From contig JABMLP010000012.1 in NCBI GenBank assembly GCA_013176395.1, positions 1,240,001 through 1,304,000 on the forward strand: DNA of 64,000 nucleotides, written 5' to 3'. The DNA is from Venturia oleaginea (taxonomy: Eukaryota > Ascomycota > Dothideomycetes > Venturiales > Venturiaceae). The translations under genes were made by a program, and so were the position numbers. Positions 46,125 through 56,254 of the stretch are shown one piece after another; positions within the stretch are counted from its first letter, which is position 1, and each line of letters begins with the position of its first letter. The notes under the pieces are model-generated. The model worked only from the letters and a program-made list of their open reading frames with translations, was not told the origin of the DNA and did not search any database.

Positions 46125-46135
46125 GTCGTTCCGAC
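46125..46135. promoter_or_regulatory. Candidate operator site 1, GTCGTTCCGAC
   Basis: First of three GTCGNNCCGAC motifs in the divergent promoter. It is the least regular of the three: the inverted half sites are CGT/CCG rather than CGG/CCG. Confidence 0.45.
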
Positions 46136-46162
46136 TCGCAACTTCTTTCTTGATGGTTGAAA

Positions 46163-46173
46163 GTCGGACCGAC
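46163..46173. promoter_or_regulatory. Candidate operator site 2, GTCGGACCGAC
   Basis: A perfect inverted repeat GTCGG-A-CCGAC, i.e. CGG and CCG half sites one base apart, the kind of target read by Zn2Cys6 dimers. With site 3 it shares AAGTCG(G/A)ACCGACAT, 16 bp. Confidence 0.55.
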
Positions 46174-46309
46174 ATGAACATGGCGTCATCGTACCCAGAC
46201 CGCAGGAAGGACTACGCGCGCGGGGTCAGACGCGTGATATTCGCCATGCCTCGACCCGCCCTCGTACTGAACTCAGCTGGGAATGGTGCTACCACAACAT
46301 TTGTTCAAA

Positions 46310-46320
46310 GTCGAACCGAC
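46310..46320. promoter_or_regulatory. Candidate operator site 3, GTCGAACCGAC
   Basis: Third copy, 264 bp before the porter ATG. It differs from site 2 in one core base and shares its flanks, which argues against chance. Confidence 0.5.
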
Positions 46321-46583
46321 ATAGGCGGATATTCACCACTCGGAATTTAACCTTCCCCAGATCTGCACCATCCCCATGTTCTCCATCTTGACTCTGCATG
46401 CTTGAAGAATGTACTTGCGACAATTGACCAAAAACTTCATGCTGTGACCTATCTCCGTATATTCTCCTCACTTGCACACGCCTTGTCAACACAACACCTT
46501 CATCGCACGTGTATAAGTAGACGACGGGGTTGCCCGTCATTTTGAACACCATTTTCTTCTAACTTCCTCATCCATCACTCGCC

Positions 46584-48362
46584 ATGTCGATAAAAGTTGA
46601 CGATGAACGAATCCAACGCATGTCCGTCACGGTCCGCAACCTCAAGGATGTCGCCAACGACGCGGCAAGGGCTTCTGACAATGAGAAGAACATGTCATTA
46701 TGGCAGTCCTTGAAGCTCTATCCCAAGGCTGTCGGCTGGTCTGTCTTCCTTTCCATGGCCATTATCATGGAGGTGAGTTGTTTCCTGTGGCTAATCCAGC
46801 ATGATAACACAAATTCTCACCTACTCAGGGGTTCGATATCGTCTTGATCGCCAACTTGCTTGCCCTTCCTGCTTTCAAAATTGCTTTCGGAGATGTCACT
46901 CTCGCTGATGGAAGCAAAGAAATCAGCGCACCATGGCAGAGTGGTCTCACCAATGGCGCCTATGTTGGTGAGGTCCTCGGATTGATGCTCTCTGGTATCA
47001 TTGCCGACAGAATCGGATATAGGAAGACTATGATCGGGGCACTGGTTCTTGTCACGGGCTTTATATTCATCGTCTTCTTCACCAAGAGTCTCACCCAGCT
47101 TCTCATTGGCCTCGTTTGCATGGGAGTCCCATGGGGTGTTTTCCAGACACTCACGACTACGTACGCCGCAGAAGTCTGCCCTACTCAATTACGTGCCTAC
47201 CTTACAACTTATGTCAATCTGTTCGTTATCACCCTTCCGTCGAAGACTAGTACTATAGTGCTAACAAATCTCCAGCTGTTGGGTTATCGGTCAGTTTTTG
47301 GCGTCTGGCGTCCTGAAAGGCGTTGCCAACAGAACTGATGAATGGGGTTACCGCATCCCCTACGCTCTTCAATGGATCTGGCCTGTTCCGCTCATCGTCG
47401 GTATCTACCTCGCCCCCGAATCACCATGGTGGCTCGTCCGCAAAGAACGAAACGAAGAAGCAAAAGTCCAACTCCTCCGCCTCACTTCGCGCAAAAACAC
47501 CGACTTCAACGCCGACGACACAATCGCCATGATGGTTCACACCAACGAGCTCGAGAAATCCGCTACAGTCGGAACCAGCTATAGCGACTGCTTTAAGAAA
47601 ACCGACCTCCGAAGAACCGAAATCTGTGCCGTGACATGGGTTGTGCAAGCTTTCTGTGGTGCCTCATTCATGGGGTTCTCAACCTATTTCTATGAACAAG
47701 CCGGTCTCGACACCGCAAACGCCTTCACACTCTCCCTCTGCCAGTACGCCATTGGTGCCGTTGGAACTGTTCTATCCTGGTTTCTCATGATCAAATTTGG
47801 ACGCCGCACGCTTTACGTTGTTGGTCAAGCAATTATGTGCTGCCTCCTCCTCATCATCGGTTTCTGCGGTCTCGCCTCAAAGGATAACAAAGCCGCACAA
47901 TGGGCTATCGGTTCCATGCTACTAGTCTTCACATTCGTCTACGATTCCTCCGTCGGTCCAGTGTGTTATTCCCTCGTCGCTGAACTCTCCTCCACTCGCC
48001 TACGCCAGAAAACAGTCGTCCTCGCTCGAAACCTTTTTAATATCGGTTCCATTATCACCAATATCTTGACACCACGTATGCTCAACCCAAGCGCATGGAA
48101 CTGGGGCGCCAAATCTGCCTTTTTCTGGGCTGGAACATGTTTCCTATGCTTCCTCTGGACGTACTTCCGTCTTCCAGAACCAAAAGGTAGGACGTACGGT
48201 GAACTTGATATTCTCTTCGAACAGAAGGTTTCAGCGAGGAAGTTTTCGAGTACAGTAGTTGATCCTTATACATTGGCGCACACGCCCTCTGCTGGTATCA
48301 GCCAAGACAAGATGGCAGTCAGTCACTTGGAGAAGATTGGGAGTCATGAAGAGGATAGTTGA
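46584..48362 (+). CDS. Alpha-glucoside:H+ symporter (maltose permease-like)
   Basis: Exons 46584-46772, 46829-47220 and 47276-48362 encode 555 aa; the introns restore IIMEGFDIVLIANL and YVNLCWVIGQFLASGV. It is a sugar porter with about 12 helices. The sequence WWLVRKERNEEA after PESP, WIWPVPLIVGIYLAPESPWW, FKKTDLRRTEICAVTW and LPEPKGRTYGELDILFE are typical of the yeast MAL31/AGT1 branch, which brings maltose and related alpha-glucosides into the cell with protons. Placed next to an intracellular GH13 enzyme with no signal peptide, the logic is import followed by hydrolysis to glucose. The exact sugar (maltose, isomaltose, sucrose, trehalose) is not decided by sequence. Confidence 0.92.
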
Positions 48363-49205
48363 AGATTCCCTCAAAAGAGTTACGATGTTCAAAGTTGTAT
48401 ATTATGAGCGATACTAGCGATGAGAGATGTTAATCAGTAGCGATGTGGATACGATAGGTGTAAAAGACCCTTGATTAATTTTGTACATACATAAATACGT
48501 ATATACATACATACTCCCCATTCTAACCAGCAATAATTCTTCCTACTTCCTACTTCCTTCTCAACACCTCAACTCAACATCATCACGGTTCCAATGGTAC
48601 CAATGATATCAACATGACCTACCACGAAATCCCATCACGAAATCAAGTCTTTCCCAACACACAACAATCTCCCAAAACCAGAGCGGCCATCTAGAATCAC
48701 AACGGTCGAGAAATCATGCTTTCCCCATCACACCTCGTACGCCACCTTCCCATGCGATGTTAGCGACGGGGTTTGTCATATACCACATTCGACACGTTCC
48801 GATGACGCGTTTTTTAATGAAACGTTCTGTTCATGCATGCACCCCGCAATCTTATGCGGTACCATTGAATACTCTGTCTGCGTCGGAGAATTTCTTTGGT
48901 TGGCGGGAGGTCTGGGCTTTGTACTTGTGGTTGTGGTGCGAGGTAAGGTATACGCTGAAATAGGAATAGACTGGGGATGGATAGGATGGTAAGGGTGGTG
49001 GTGTGGTCTTCTTGCAAGCAGCGTGCAGAGCTCGATGCGGAAAGAGGTGATGTTGGTTTTTGGGCAATGGTGTTTGGTGGAGGGGGTGGTGGATGAGGAA
49101 GAGATCGGGTTTGCATACATGCTCTAGAAAAATTTGGGATCGGAAATTTGGCTGGGTTTATTTCCTACGTACCGGGTGAGGGGGATTATGAAGTATGTGC
49201 TGATC
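48363..49205. other. 3' flank of the porter, no gene seen
   Basis: About 840 bp. It contains ACATACATA-type microsatellite (about 48484-48512) and CTTCCTACTTCC repeats. The minus-strand frames at 48776-49120 are Pro/Ser/Thr-rich low-complexity and not supported as genes. Confidence 0.4.
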
Positions 49206-49220
49206 TATTCTTCTTGTGTA

Positions 49221-50822
49221 TGATTGATTGATTGATTTTATCCTACTCGGTTGCAGCCGCTTAATCAGGCAGCTATGTCCGGTTAGGAGGACTTCATCAG
49301 ACAGCCGACACGTGATAGATTATATAATCCACCGCGCCCCACTTCGCCCCGTTCACTGAAACAAGACCAGCTGTCCCCTCCGTCCTCCCTCTTTTCCCTT
49401 AACCAGTATCTCCAAATGCCCGCTGGCTCTTGTAGATACTGGTTATTCTGCTAGTATATCTGTGCTATGTAGACTCAAGAGGCAATGCCTCGTGTTTCGC
49501 TAACCTTTTACCTACAGTCTCCCTCTAATGCTCAGCTTTGTCTATCTGTTTCGCCTTATCCCTCAAGGCCAATGGGTTCCCTAAGTATGTTTCTGCTTGT
49601 GAAAGTTGCCTTGCACCAGATTCCTATGCGGCGGTGTATTTGGTTGTGTGATGCTGGAGACAATAGTAACCATCGTAGTCGTGATTTCGCTGCTTGGGTG
49701 TGATACTCCGGGTATGCCCGTGGACGAGGCTGTCTGGTAGCTGCCGTATTGTATGGCGCCGATCGTGCTATAGACCTGCCGTCTTATAGTCGGAGCCTAT
49801 CTGCTGCTAGTCGCTCTCCCTACTTGCTATATCGCGCTCCTACTCTTGCCAATGCCATAACTGGGACGCAACAGTCTGGGGAGAGGCTCAAGGCTACGTC
49901 TGCTGGCTTGTAGGGAGGGGATTTGCCGCCAATAAGCTCCTTCTATACGTCCTTACTGCTTACTGTGTTGCGCACCTACTCTTGCCAATGCCATAACTGG
50001 GAGGCAACAGTTTGGGGAGAGGCTCAAGGCTCTGGACATCAGCTTGCAGCAGGACGGTTTGCGGAGACGATAGTAGATGAGGTTCTCTAGCAGCTGCCGT
50101 ATCGTGTCGCACCGATTGTGTTGTAGACCTGTCGTCTTATAGTCGGAGCCTATCTGCTGCTAGTCGCTCTCCCTGCTTGCTATATCGCGCACCTACTCTT
50201 GCCACTGCCATAACTGGGACGCAACAGTCTGGGGAGAGGCTCAAGGCTACGTCTGCTAGCTTACAGGGAGGGGATTTGCCGCCAATAGGCTCCTTCTATG
50301 CGTCCTTACTACTTACTGTGTCGCGCACCTACTCTTGCCAATGCCATAACTGGGACGCAACAGTTTGGGGAGAGGCTCAAGGCTCTGGGCAACAGCTTGT
50401 AGCAGGACGGTTTGCCAAGACGTTGGGAGAGATTGTCTAGTCGTTGCAGTGGTGTGTGGTGCCGATTGTTGCGCACCGGGCGTCTGGTGTTTGAGATGTG
50501 TTGAAGGTATTGCCGTTCTAGCAGTGACTCGTCGACTCGGAGCGTTGCAGTGTCATCTGGGGTGATGGACTAGCCGGGAGATAGTGACTAGATGGTTGCT
50601 GTTGTCTTTGGTGGACGCATCGTTCGTGTAGCTTGCTCATGTATTCGTCTGCTTGCTCTGCCGTGGCCGCGACGGCGACTCTAGAGATATCTCATCGACG
50701 CTGAGGGACGCGCGATGGCCTCTAGAGGCCGGAGCGGCCACTGGCAGAGGTGTTTTGATGATCTTTAGATGATACTTCTGTAAATTCCAAAAATTGAGTT
50801 CTCGCTGTGTGTGCTGTTTTCG
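49221..50822 (-). mobile_element. 1.6-kb non-coding retroelement, copy 2, (AATC)n tail
   Basis: Inverted copy of the element at 18635-20243, almost identical; the three longest frames (72, 87 and 66 aa) match exactly. A perfect 15-bp target duplication TATTCTTCTTGTGTA flanks it (49206-49220 and 50823-50837). The tail (TGATTGATTGATTGATTTTA on the plus strand) has three to four AATC units against about six in copy 1, so tail length varies between copies as expected for target-primed reverse transcription. It inserted downstream of the porter gene. Confidence 0.9.
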
Positions 50823-50837
50823 TATTCTTCTTGTGTA

Positions 50838-51125
50838 CTCGATGGATTTTACTAGGGTAGAGAAAGTGCGATATCACGTGGTTGGGTTGGAGTCCGCTTC
50901 GGATTTAGAGGACAGCTTATCTTTTTCAAGTTTCATCAATTTCATCAATTTCTCGATGGAGTATGCGGTTCCCGCCAGAACGCATTTAAGACGCTCCGAT
51001 GCCGAACGAGTTATTGATCGTGGGCGACAAGATGCGTCGCGGTTGTGTGTTGATCTTGAGGGTAGAATGTTAAATGTGATATGCAGTCGGAGAGCCTGCC
51101 AAATCCATCACCATGGGTAATATCC
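50838..51125. other. Intergenic next to retroelement
   Basis: Short flank between the retroelement and the beta-trefoil gene. No gene is supported. Confidence 0.4.
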
Positions 51126-51896
51126 CTAAACAGGTCTGTATCGTCCATTTTCTGTCAGTATTCGTTCACCTCCTTCAAACTCGAGATTAGCGTCGCAAAA
51201 TTCCTGACAAAAGAAAAACTCGATTGCCAGGAATTCATCGATATCGACCTGGATGTGGTGATGATCCCTTACCATTCGAACCTTCACAAACTCCCAAATC
51301 ATCGCCTTCCCCTTTTCAATCTTCGCTAACTTCATAATCCCTTTCTTCGCCTTTTCACCCTTCTTCACCTCAACTGGTTCCTCCTTCAACCCAACGGCCC
51401 ACAAGTCCTCATACTGTGTCATATAGAGAACAAATCCTTCGTCCGGCTTCATCCTTACGCAGAACCTCTCCCAGCTCTTCTGATGGTCGACATTGCATTT
51501 GAGAAATCCTTGCTGATTGTGTCCCAAGAATTTCCCTGAGATCGGGTTTCGAAAGCCTAACCATCCACCTTTCTCGACACAGGCCCAATGGATTGAGCCA
51601 TGGCCTCCGGGCTTGGCCATGACGATGTTGCCTTCGATGAGCGTGAGGACTTTTCCGCTGGCTGTGGATTTGAGGATGTAGAAGTTGCCAGGCCATGGGA
51701 CGGATGACGTGTTCTTGTTGGCCATGTCCGGCATCGGCATCGCGCAAGAGCTTGAGGTTGAGGTGGATGGAGTTTTTATTGTTGTTCCTGTGGAGCTCCC
51801 TTGTGTGTCTGATAATTTGCTGTCGTTAGCCAATTGGTTGACTAGAGCCGCCCAGCGCGTGAAGTCTGCTCCTTTAAGATCAAAGCCGTTCGACAT
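51126..51896 (-). CDS. Beta-trefoil-like protein 1 of a tandem family
   Basis: Single frame of 256 aa. After a Ser/Thr-rich N-terminus of about 65 aa comes a domain of about 130 aa that recalls the fascin/ricin-type beta-trefoil: VPWPGNFYILKSTASGKVLT, IHWACVEKGGWLGFRNP, SGKFLGHNQQGFLKCN, SWERFCVRMKPDEGFVLYM, LWAVGLKEE and IWEFVKV. This arrangement (strand, W-x-C, GWLGF, FLGH, L-x-C, W-x-x-F) recurs in a fungus-specific family with no known function; carbohydrate or actin binding would be guesses. The frame runs on for about 50 aa past EFVKV, where paralogue 2 stops. There is no signal peptide or membrane helix. It is the only fully open member of three tandem copies. Confidence 0.65.
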   Translation of the reverse strand: MSNGFDLKGADFTRWAALVNQLANDSKLSDTQGSSTGTTIKTPSTSTSSSCAMPMPDMANKNTSSVPWPGNFYILKSTASGKVLTLIEGNIVMAKPGGHGSIHWACVEKGGWLGFRNPISGKFLGHNQQGFLKCNVDHQKSWERFCVRMKPDEGFVLYMTQYEDLWAVGLKEEPVEVKKGEKAKKGIMKLAKIEKGKAMIWEFVKVRMVRDHHHIQVDIDEFLAIEFFFCQEFCDANLEFEGGERILTENGRYRPV

Positions 51897-52323
51897 GGGG
51901 TAAGTTTCCTCTCGAGTGGTCTGGTCTGCTGCTTGTCGGTAATAATTGCAGAGCTTGTTAAAGCGGGCGGTTCACTGACGTTTCACTCTACTGGCGGATG
52001 ATGGCAGTCGTGAGTCACTAGTCACTACAACCACAATCGTTTTGGTGTAAGTAGGTCAGCGATTTTGTGGTATTACTCAACACTGATCAGGTGACGAACT
52101 AAGCTTATACACCGTGACGTGACGTCAAGTAGGCCGAAATTTTGGTCCACGGTGAGAACATAAAATGTGTGGTGGTAGGTAGTCACAAAAAACTTTATTA
52201 CGCTGACAGAACTGACAGATGCTTTCTGCAACTTCGATATTGCTAATTTTCTAGCACTGTGATCATGAATTATCGGTAGAAATTTATCGATATCGATCCC
52301 GAGTTTAAGGACGCCAATATTTA
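51897..52323. other. Intergenic, part of a duplicated segment
   Basis: Contains CACTGATCAGGTGACGAACTAAGCTT (about 52080-52106), which recurs in modified form near 53217 and 53711. A stretch near 52200-52320 resembles the 3' extension of beta-trefoil gene 1 (ATCGATATCGA). It supports tandem duplication of gene plus flank. Confidence 0.5.
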
Positions 52324-53025
52324 TTAGACCGTCACGAAATCCCAAACCATTCCGTCACCATCAACCTTCGCAACTTTTCTCCTGCCATCTACCTCCTTCA
52401 ATCCGACGACCCGCAAACCTCCACCAAGGAAATAAAAGAGCTTTCCTCCCTGTCTCATCAACAAGAGATAGCCACCCTCAGGGCTTGAACGCGCGACAAA
52501 GTGCTGACACCAGAGGTGACGATCCACGGCACATACCAACTCATCATTGTGCTAACCGATGTACTTTCTGATACAGGACTCTTGAATCCAAGCCAGCCTC
52601 CAGTGTCTACACAGTCCCATTTAAAGTAACCTCGGCCACCTGGCTTCTCGAGCACGATCTGCCCGTCAACAAGGGTAAGCACTTCGCCAGTCTTGGCGTA
52701 TCGAATGATGTAGGTACCACCCTGCCATGGAATGGAGGATGGCGCTGAGGTTGGTCCGGCCATAGCTTCGGTGACGTAGGATTCGTTGGATGATAGAGGA
52801 GTAAAAATTGTCGTATTGGTATTCGTCTGCGTGTCTGTGAAGTCGCTGAGCTACTAGTCGCTTGAGAATCTACCCTCTTCCTCTTCTTCTTCATGGATGT
52901 CAACGGCGCTAGTTTTCGTGTCGAAGACTTGCATGGAGTTCGCCTTGCTATCAAAAAGACCCGAGATCTTGCGAGATAGGCTTTCACAGGGATCGGTGTC
53001 CACAGGGATCGGTGTCACCAGGCAT
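52324..53025 (-). pseudogene. Beta-trefoil-like paralogue 2, broken
   Basis: Clear homology to gene 1: IPWQGGTYIIRYAKTGEVLT, KWDCVDTGGWLGFKSPVS, HNDELVCAVDRHLWCQHF, GGYLLLMRQ and MVWDFVTV-stop. Four lesions are seen going 5' to 3': a 16-bp tandem duplication (52985-53016) just after the start ATG at 53023-53025 shifts frame; two TAG codons in a row follow FSSD (about 52850); a one-base loss plus an extra TAG occur after SPVS (about 52555-52570). Introns cannot explain these, since the gaps are far too short. The acidic N-terminus (IHEEEEEEG) is not shared with gene 1. Confidence 0.7.
52985..53016. repeat. 16-bp tandem duplication
   Basis: CACAGGGATCGGTGTC occurs twice head to tail (52985-53000 and 53001-53016) and shifts the frame of paralogue 2 near its start. 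Confidence 0.85.
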
Positions 53026-53830
53026 CTTGAGGACTAGAAGCAGAATGTCACTAAGTCATGGTCTACATTTTTTGGTACTTTCAAACGTACCGATGGGGAC
53101 TAATGGAGACCAAAGGCCGTAGACTGTGAGAATCGAAAGACACCACAACTTCGATTGTGTTGAAGGGATGAAATATTTGGTGTCACGCGAACTCATCATA
53201 CTAGTCGTCCTACTCAACACTAATCAGGGGACCAAGCTAAGCTTCTACGCGTCACGCTAGAGGGGATCCTCACGTCGGTTCTTCTCTGGAAATTGATCGA
53301 CAAGAGTCTCCCAAAGTCTCAAACATACTCTTTAAAACGATATTCTCCAGACTTGTTAGAAGATTAGCCGCTAATCAACGTATGAAGACTTAGTCGAAGC
53401 TTGACGAGAAGCAAGGAAACCTAAAAGTAAACCTAGCTATCTAATCATGTTTGTCAGAAAGTTACAATCATCTCACCTCTCAACATCTTCGTGCCACCCA
53501 CCAACAGGATTTGCTCGCGATCGAAAGGCGTCGATATTCTCGACATGCAGCCCTAAGCGCTGATAGCGTTGATTGTGTCGATCGATAGGCAGAGCGTACA
53601 CTTTACTAGGAAGTGAAGGCGTTCATGTCCACCACAGGCTTAATGATTGTGGTGCAAGGAAGAGCAAGGTTTAATGGATGGCGATTCGATGATAGTAATC
53701 GCACTGAACACAGATCAGGTGACAAACTAAGGATACACAAGTTCTCTCATAAATTAAATGAATTCAACATCTTAAATGGGGATCGATATTGCCAATTGTC
53801 TGGGATTGGAATCCCAAAATTGCCAGAAAC
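53026..53830. other. Intergenic, part of a duplicated segment
   Basis: About 800 bp without a gene. Contains two diverged copies of the ATCAGGTGACAAACTAAG motif (near 53222 and 53713) that also lies at about 52086. Confidence 0.5.
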
Positions 53831-54705
53831 TTAACTATATTGATCTTGAACTATAACTTCGACCGTCAAGTCGGAGAGTTGTCGAATCGAGGACATCATC
53901 GTAGTAGGCACCAGCCTATCCCAATGTGTCATGAGTAATACTTGACTTTGACGGCCACCCGGGTGAAAGTGAAACATTTCCCATCCATTATGGTGCCTAG
54001 CGGTGCAGCGGAGATTTCCAAACGTGTCGTGGCCCAGAAAGAGACCAGATTGGGCGTTCGCGAACCCAAGCCATCCGTTCTTCTCAACCACTAGCCAATG
54101 AGACGTCCTGTCTGTTGCTCTCGTCAAAAGAACTTCGCCGTCTAGATGAGTGATGACGGAACCTGACCATATTTCCGACTCGAGATAGCACGAATCATGT
54201 AGACGTGGCCGGGAATGAGGGGTATTGATGGTTGCGCAGGGACGGCCGCCGTAGCAGTAATGGTAGCCGTGGCGGTGACTGTGGCGGTGACAGTTTGGAC
54301 TGGGACGCTGACGCCATTTAAAGCCACGATCGTCTTGCTGAGCTCTGCGCTGAAGCAACAGGCTGCCATCCTGACAACGATCACGAGCCACAGGGCTATG
54401 GCACCTGTCACCAGAATTTCTGTGACTCCAAACCGAAACAGGGGCCTTTTTGCAGCAAGCTCTTGATTGTTCTTTCGTGCATTCTCCATCTTAATTCTGT
54501 CCCTAGCCAATGCCTCTTCAAATGTCTCGTCAACGACACTCTCCGGTGGCGTGTAGTCAGCGGAGGTTATACCTGATGCGTCATCGTCACCATCAGACAT
54601 TGCACGCGCATCGCCTCTTCCGAATTCATCGTGAGTGAAGTGACCTGAAGAATATTCGTTAGCAAGCGAAGTGAATAAGGACGCGTAGGAGGAAAGAGAA
54701 GCCAT
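53831..54705 (-). pseudogene. Membrane-anchored beta-trefoil-like paralogue 3, frameshifted
   Basis: The 5' frame (54705-54142) encodes an N-terminus of about 125 aa, a transmembrane helix (EILVTGAIALWLVIVVRMAACCF), a TVTATVTATATITAT linker and the first trefoil strand IPLIPGHVYMIRAISS. The rest (SGSVITHLDGEVLLT, HWLVVEKNGWLGFANA, SGLFLGHDTFGNLRCT, GWEMFHFHPGG, VLLMTHWDRLV) is in another frame from about 54170. The shift is one base and no intron of usable size fits, so the gene is probably broken, although a sequencing error would restore it. If intact it would be a type II-like membrane protein carrying the trefoil outside or in the lumen. It differs from paralogues 1 and 2 in having the membrane anchor. 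Confidence 0.55.
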
Positions 54706-55993
54706 CAGCCATCAGCATTGACAAATTTCTGTAGATTCCCACAAGAAACTCGGCAGAAAGCTCAACAACGATGGATAGGATATCGTTCAAACTCGCCTTT
54801 CGAGGTCCTTCCATTGAGGAGTGAAGAGGAATGTCGCAAGGTGCGGTAACAGATTCAATAACGGTGGTATTCACCGGGGAGCATTTCACCTACTAGCAGT
54901 GCGGTAATTCTTGTCAACAAACAATCTATCCATAGTAAGACAACACCCTACTATGGTACGGGACGCATCTCTCAATGTTCATATCTCTGAGTCTTCGTCA
55001 TGCGTGCTTTTGCGAAGCCGTCCTCTCTATCTCTACGACTACCACGACCAAAGGCTACCTCGTTCATATCGTAACGGCGCTTCTTTGGAGCGAGATGGCG
55101 GCAATAACCCGGGGGAAGGCCTTCATGGTGTGAGATTTGACTTTGATATCCACACCATCAGGGCTGGTACTACAATCTGTCATTCGTTTCTTGGCTGTAT
55201 CCAGACGATTGGCCTTGACTTCACCCCGAGGCACCAGAGTTGAGTCATCGTGCTCTGGTGAGATTTCTTGTAGAGAAGTTGAAGAATATTCATCAGTGGT
55301 ACGGAGTATTGGATGACAGGCGCTCGGATCACAGTGAATGTCCTTGTCAATTCCACGTGAGGACGCCCTGAGCTGGGATCTTCGTATGGCCGAGGCTGGG
55401 GGGAGGCTGTCATTGGCTGGTGCCATCCCAACGCTCTTCACGCTGGCTGCTGGGTCGCGCCGTGCCCGTGCATATACATAGTACAAAGTGCATACATAGT
55501 ACATAGTGCATACATGGTACATAATACGGAGTAGTCCACGCCGTATGAAGGTGAGCGATGCTGAAGCGAACCATGGAAGAAAAGATGGACGGACGGCATG
55601 CACTGGCACGCATTGCAGCGAATTATGCCTTGCGGCCATGGCAGAGCGTCGCTACTGGTCCGAGGGAGGCGCCGAAAAAATAAATAGATAAACAATAACA
55701 AACAAGCCAATTCACCGCTCACCTCCTCTCACCATCACCACCACCACCACCACCACTCTACTTTATTATATTATACATATTAAACTTCAAGCCTCGAAGA
55801 TACTCTCTCAAGGCCCCTGTAGGTATTGGACCAGCTACCGATGTCAAACACACCCTAGCCCGTGTCACAAACCATCTCCAAGAGCGCCACCCCAGAAAAT
55901 CGTCGTCGAACACAACATCGGACCTTCTCTCCACTACTCCCTGCCTCAGTCGTAATACTATTACGGAGCTAGAGACTCGTTCGTCGGGCCTTT
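54706..55993. other. Intergenic with microsatellites
   Basis: About 1.3 kb. Contains TACATAGTACA/GTGCATACATAG repeats (55475-55530) and a CCACCAC run (about 55734-55756). The minus-strand frames reading YYVCTMYYVCTLYYV are translations of the repeat. Confidence 0.45.
55475..55530. repeat. Imperfect microsatellite (catacatagtaca-type)
   Basis: ATACATAGTACA and GTGCATACATAGTACATAGTGCATAC units alternate about three times with small changes. Confidence 0.7.
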
Positions 55994-56254
55994 GTGCTTT
56001 CCGCAAGGCATTGCCTGTTGTTACTGGGATCAGCTCTCCGCGTCTGTAAACAATACCAAGTCCCGGCCTCCGCCAGAGATTTCACATTCGCCTCGTGGGT
56101 AGCACAATTAAGCCTCCTCCGCATTGAGTCTCCAGCAAGCTTTCATTTACTGCTGAGACCCTCTCCAATTCTCCTTCCAACACACACCACAACCGACGAC
56201 AAACCCATCCGTAACCAGGGCAGCCAAGTCTGCTTTGGGGCGGATTTCATTCCA

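Noticed and set aside
49221..50822. Segmental duplication instead of transposition for the 1.6-kb repeats
   Set aside because: Each copy has its own target duplication and tail length and no shared flanks, which fits retrotransposition.
55438..55722. Frames rich in YYVCTMYYVC, like a cysteine-rich peptide
   Set aside because: They translate a CATACATAGTACA microsatellite and have no signal peptide or conserved structure.
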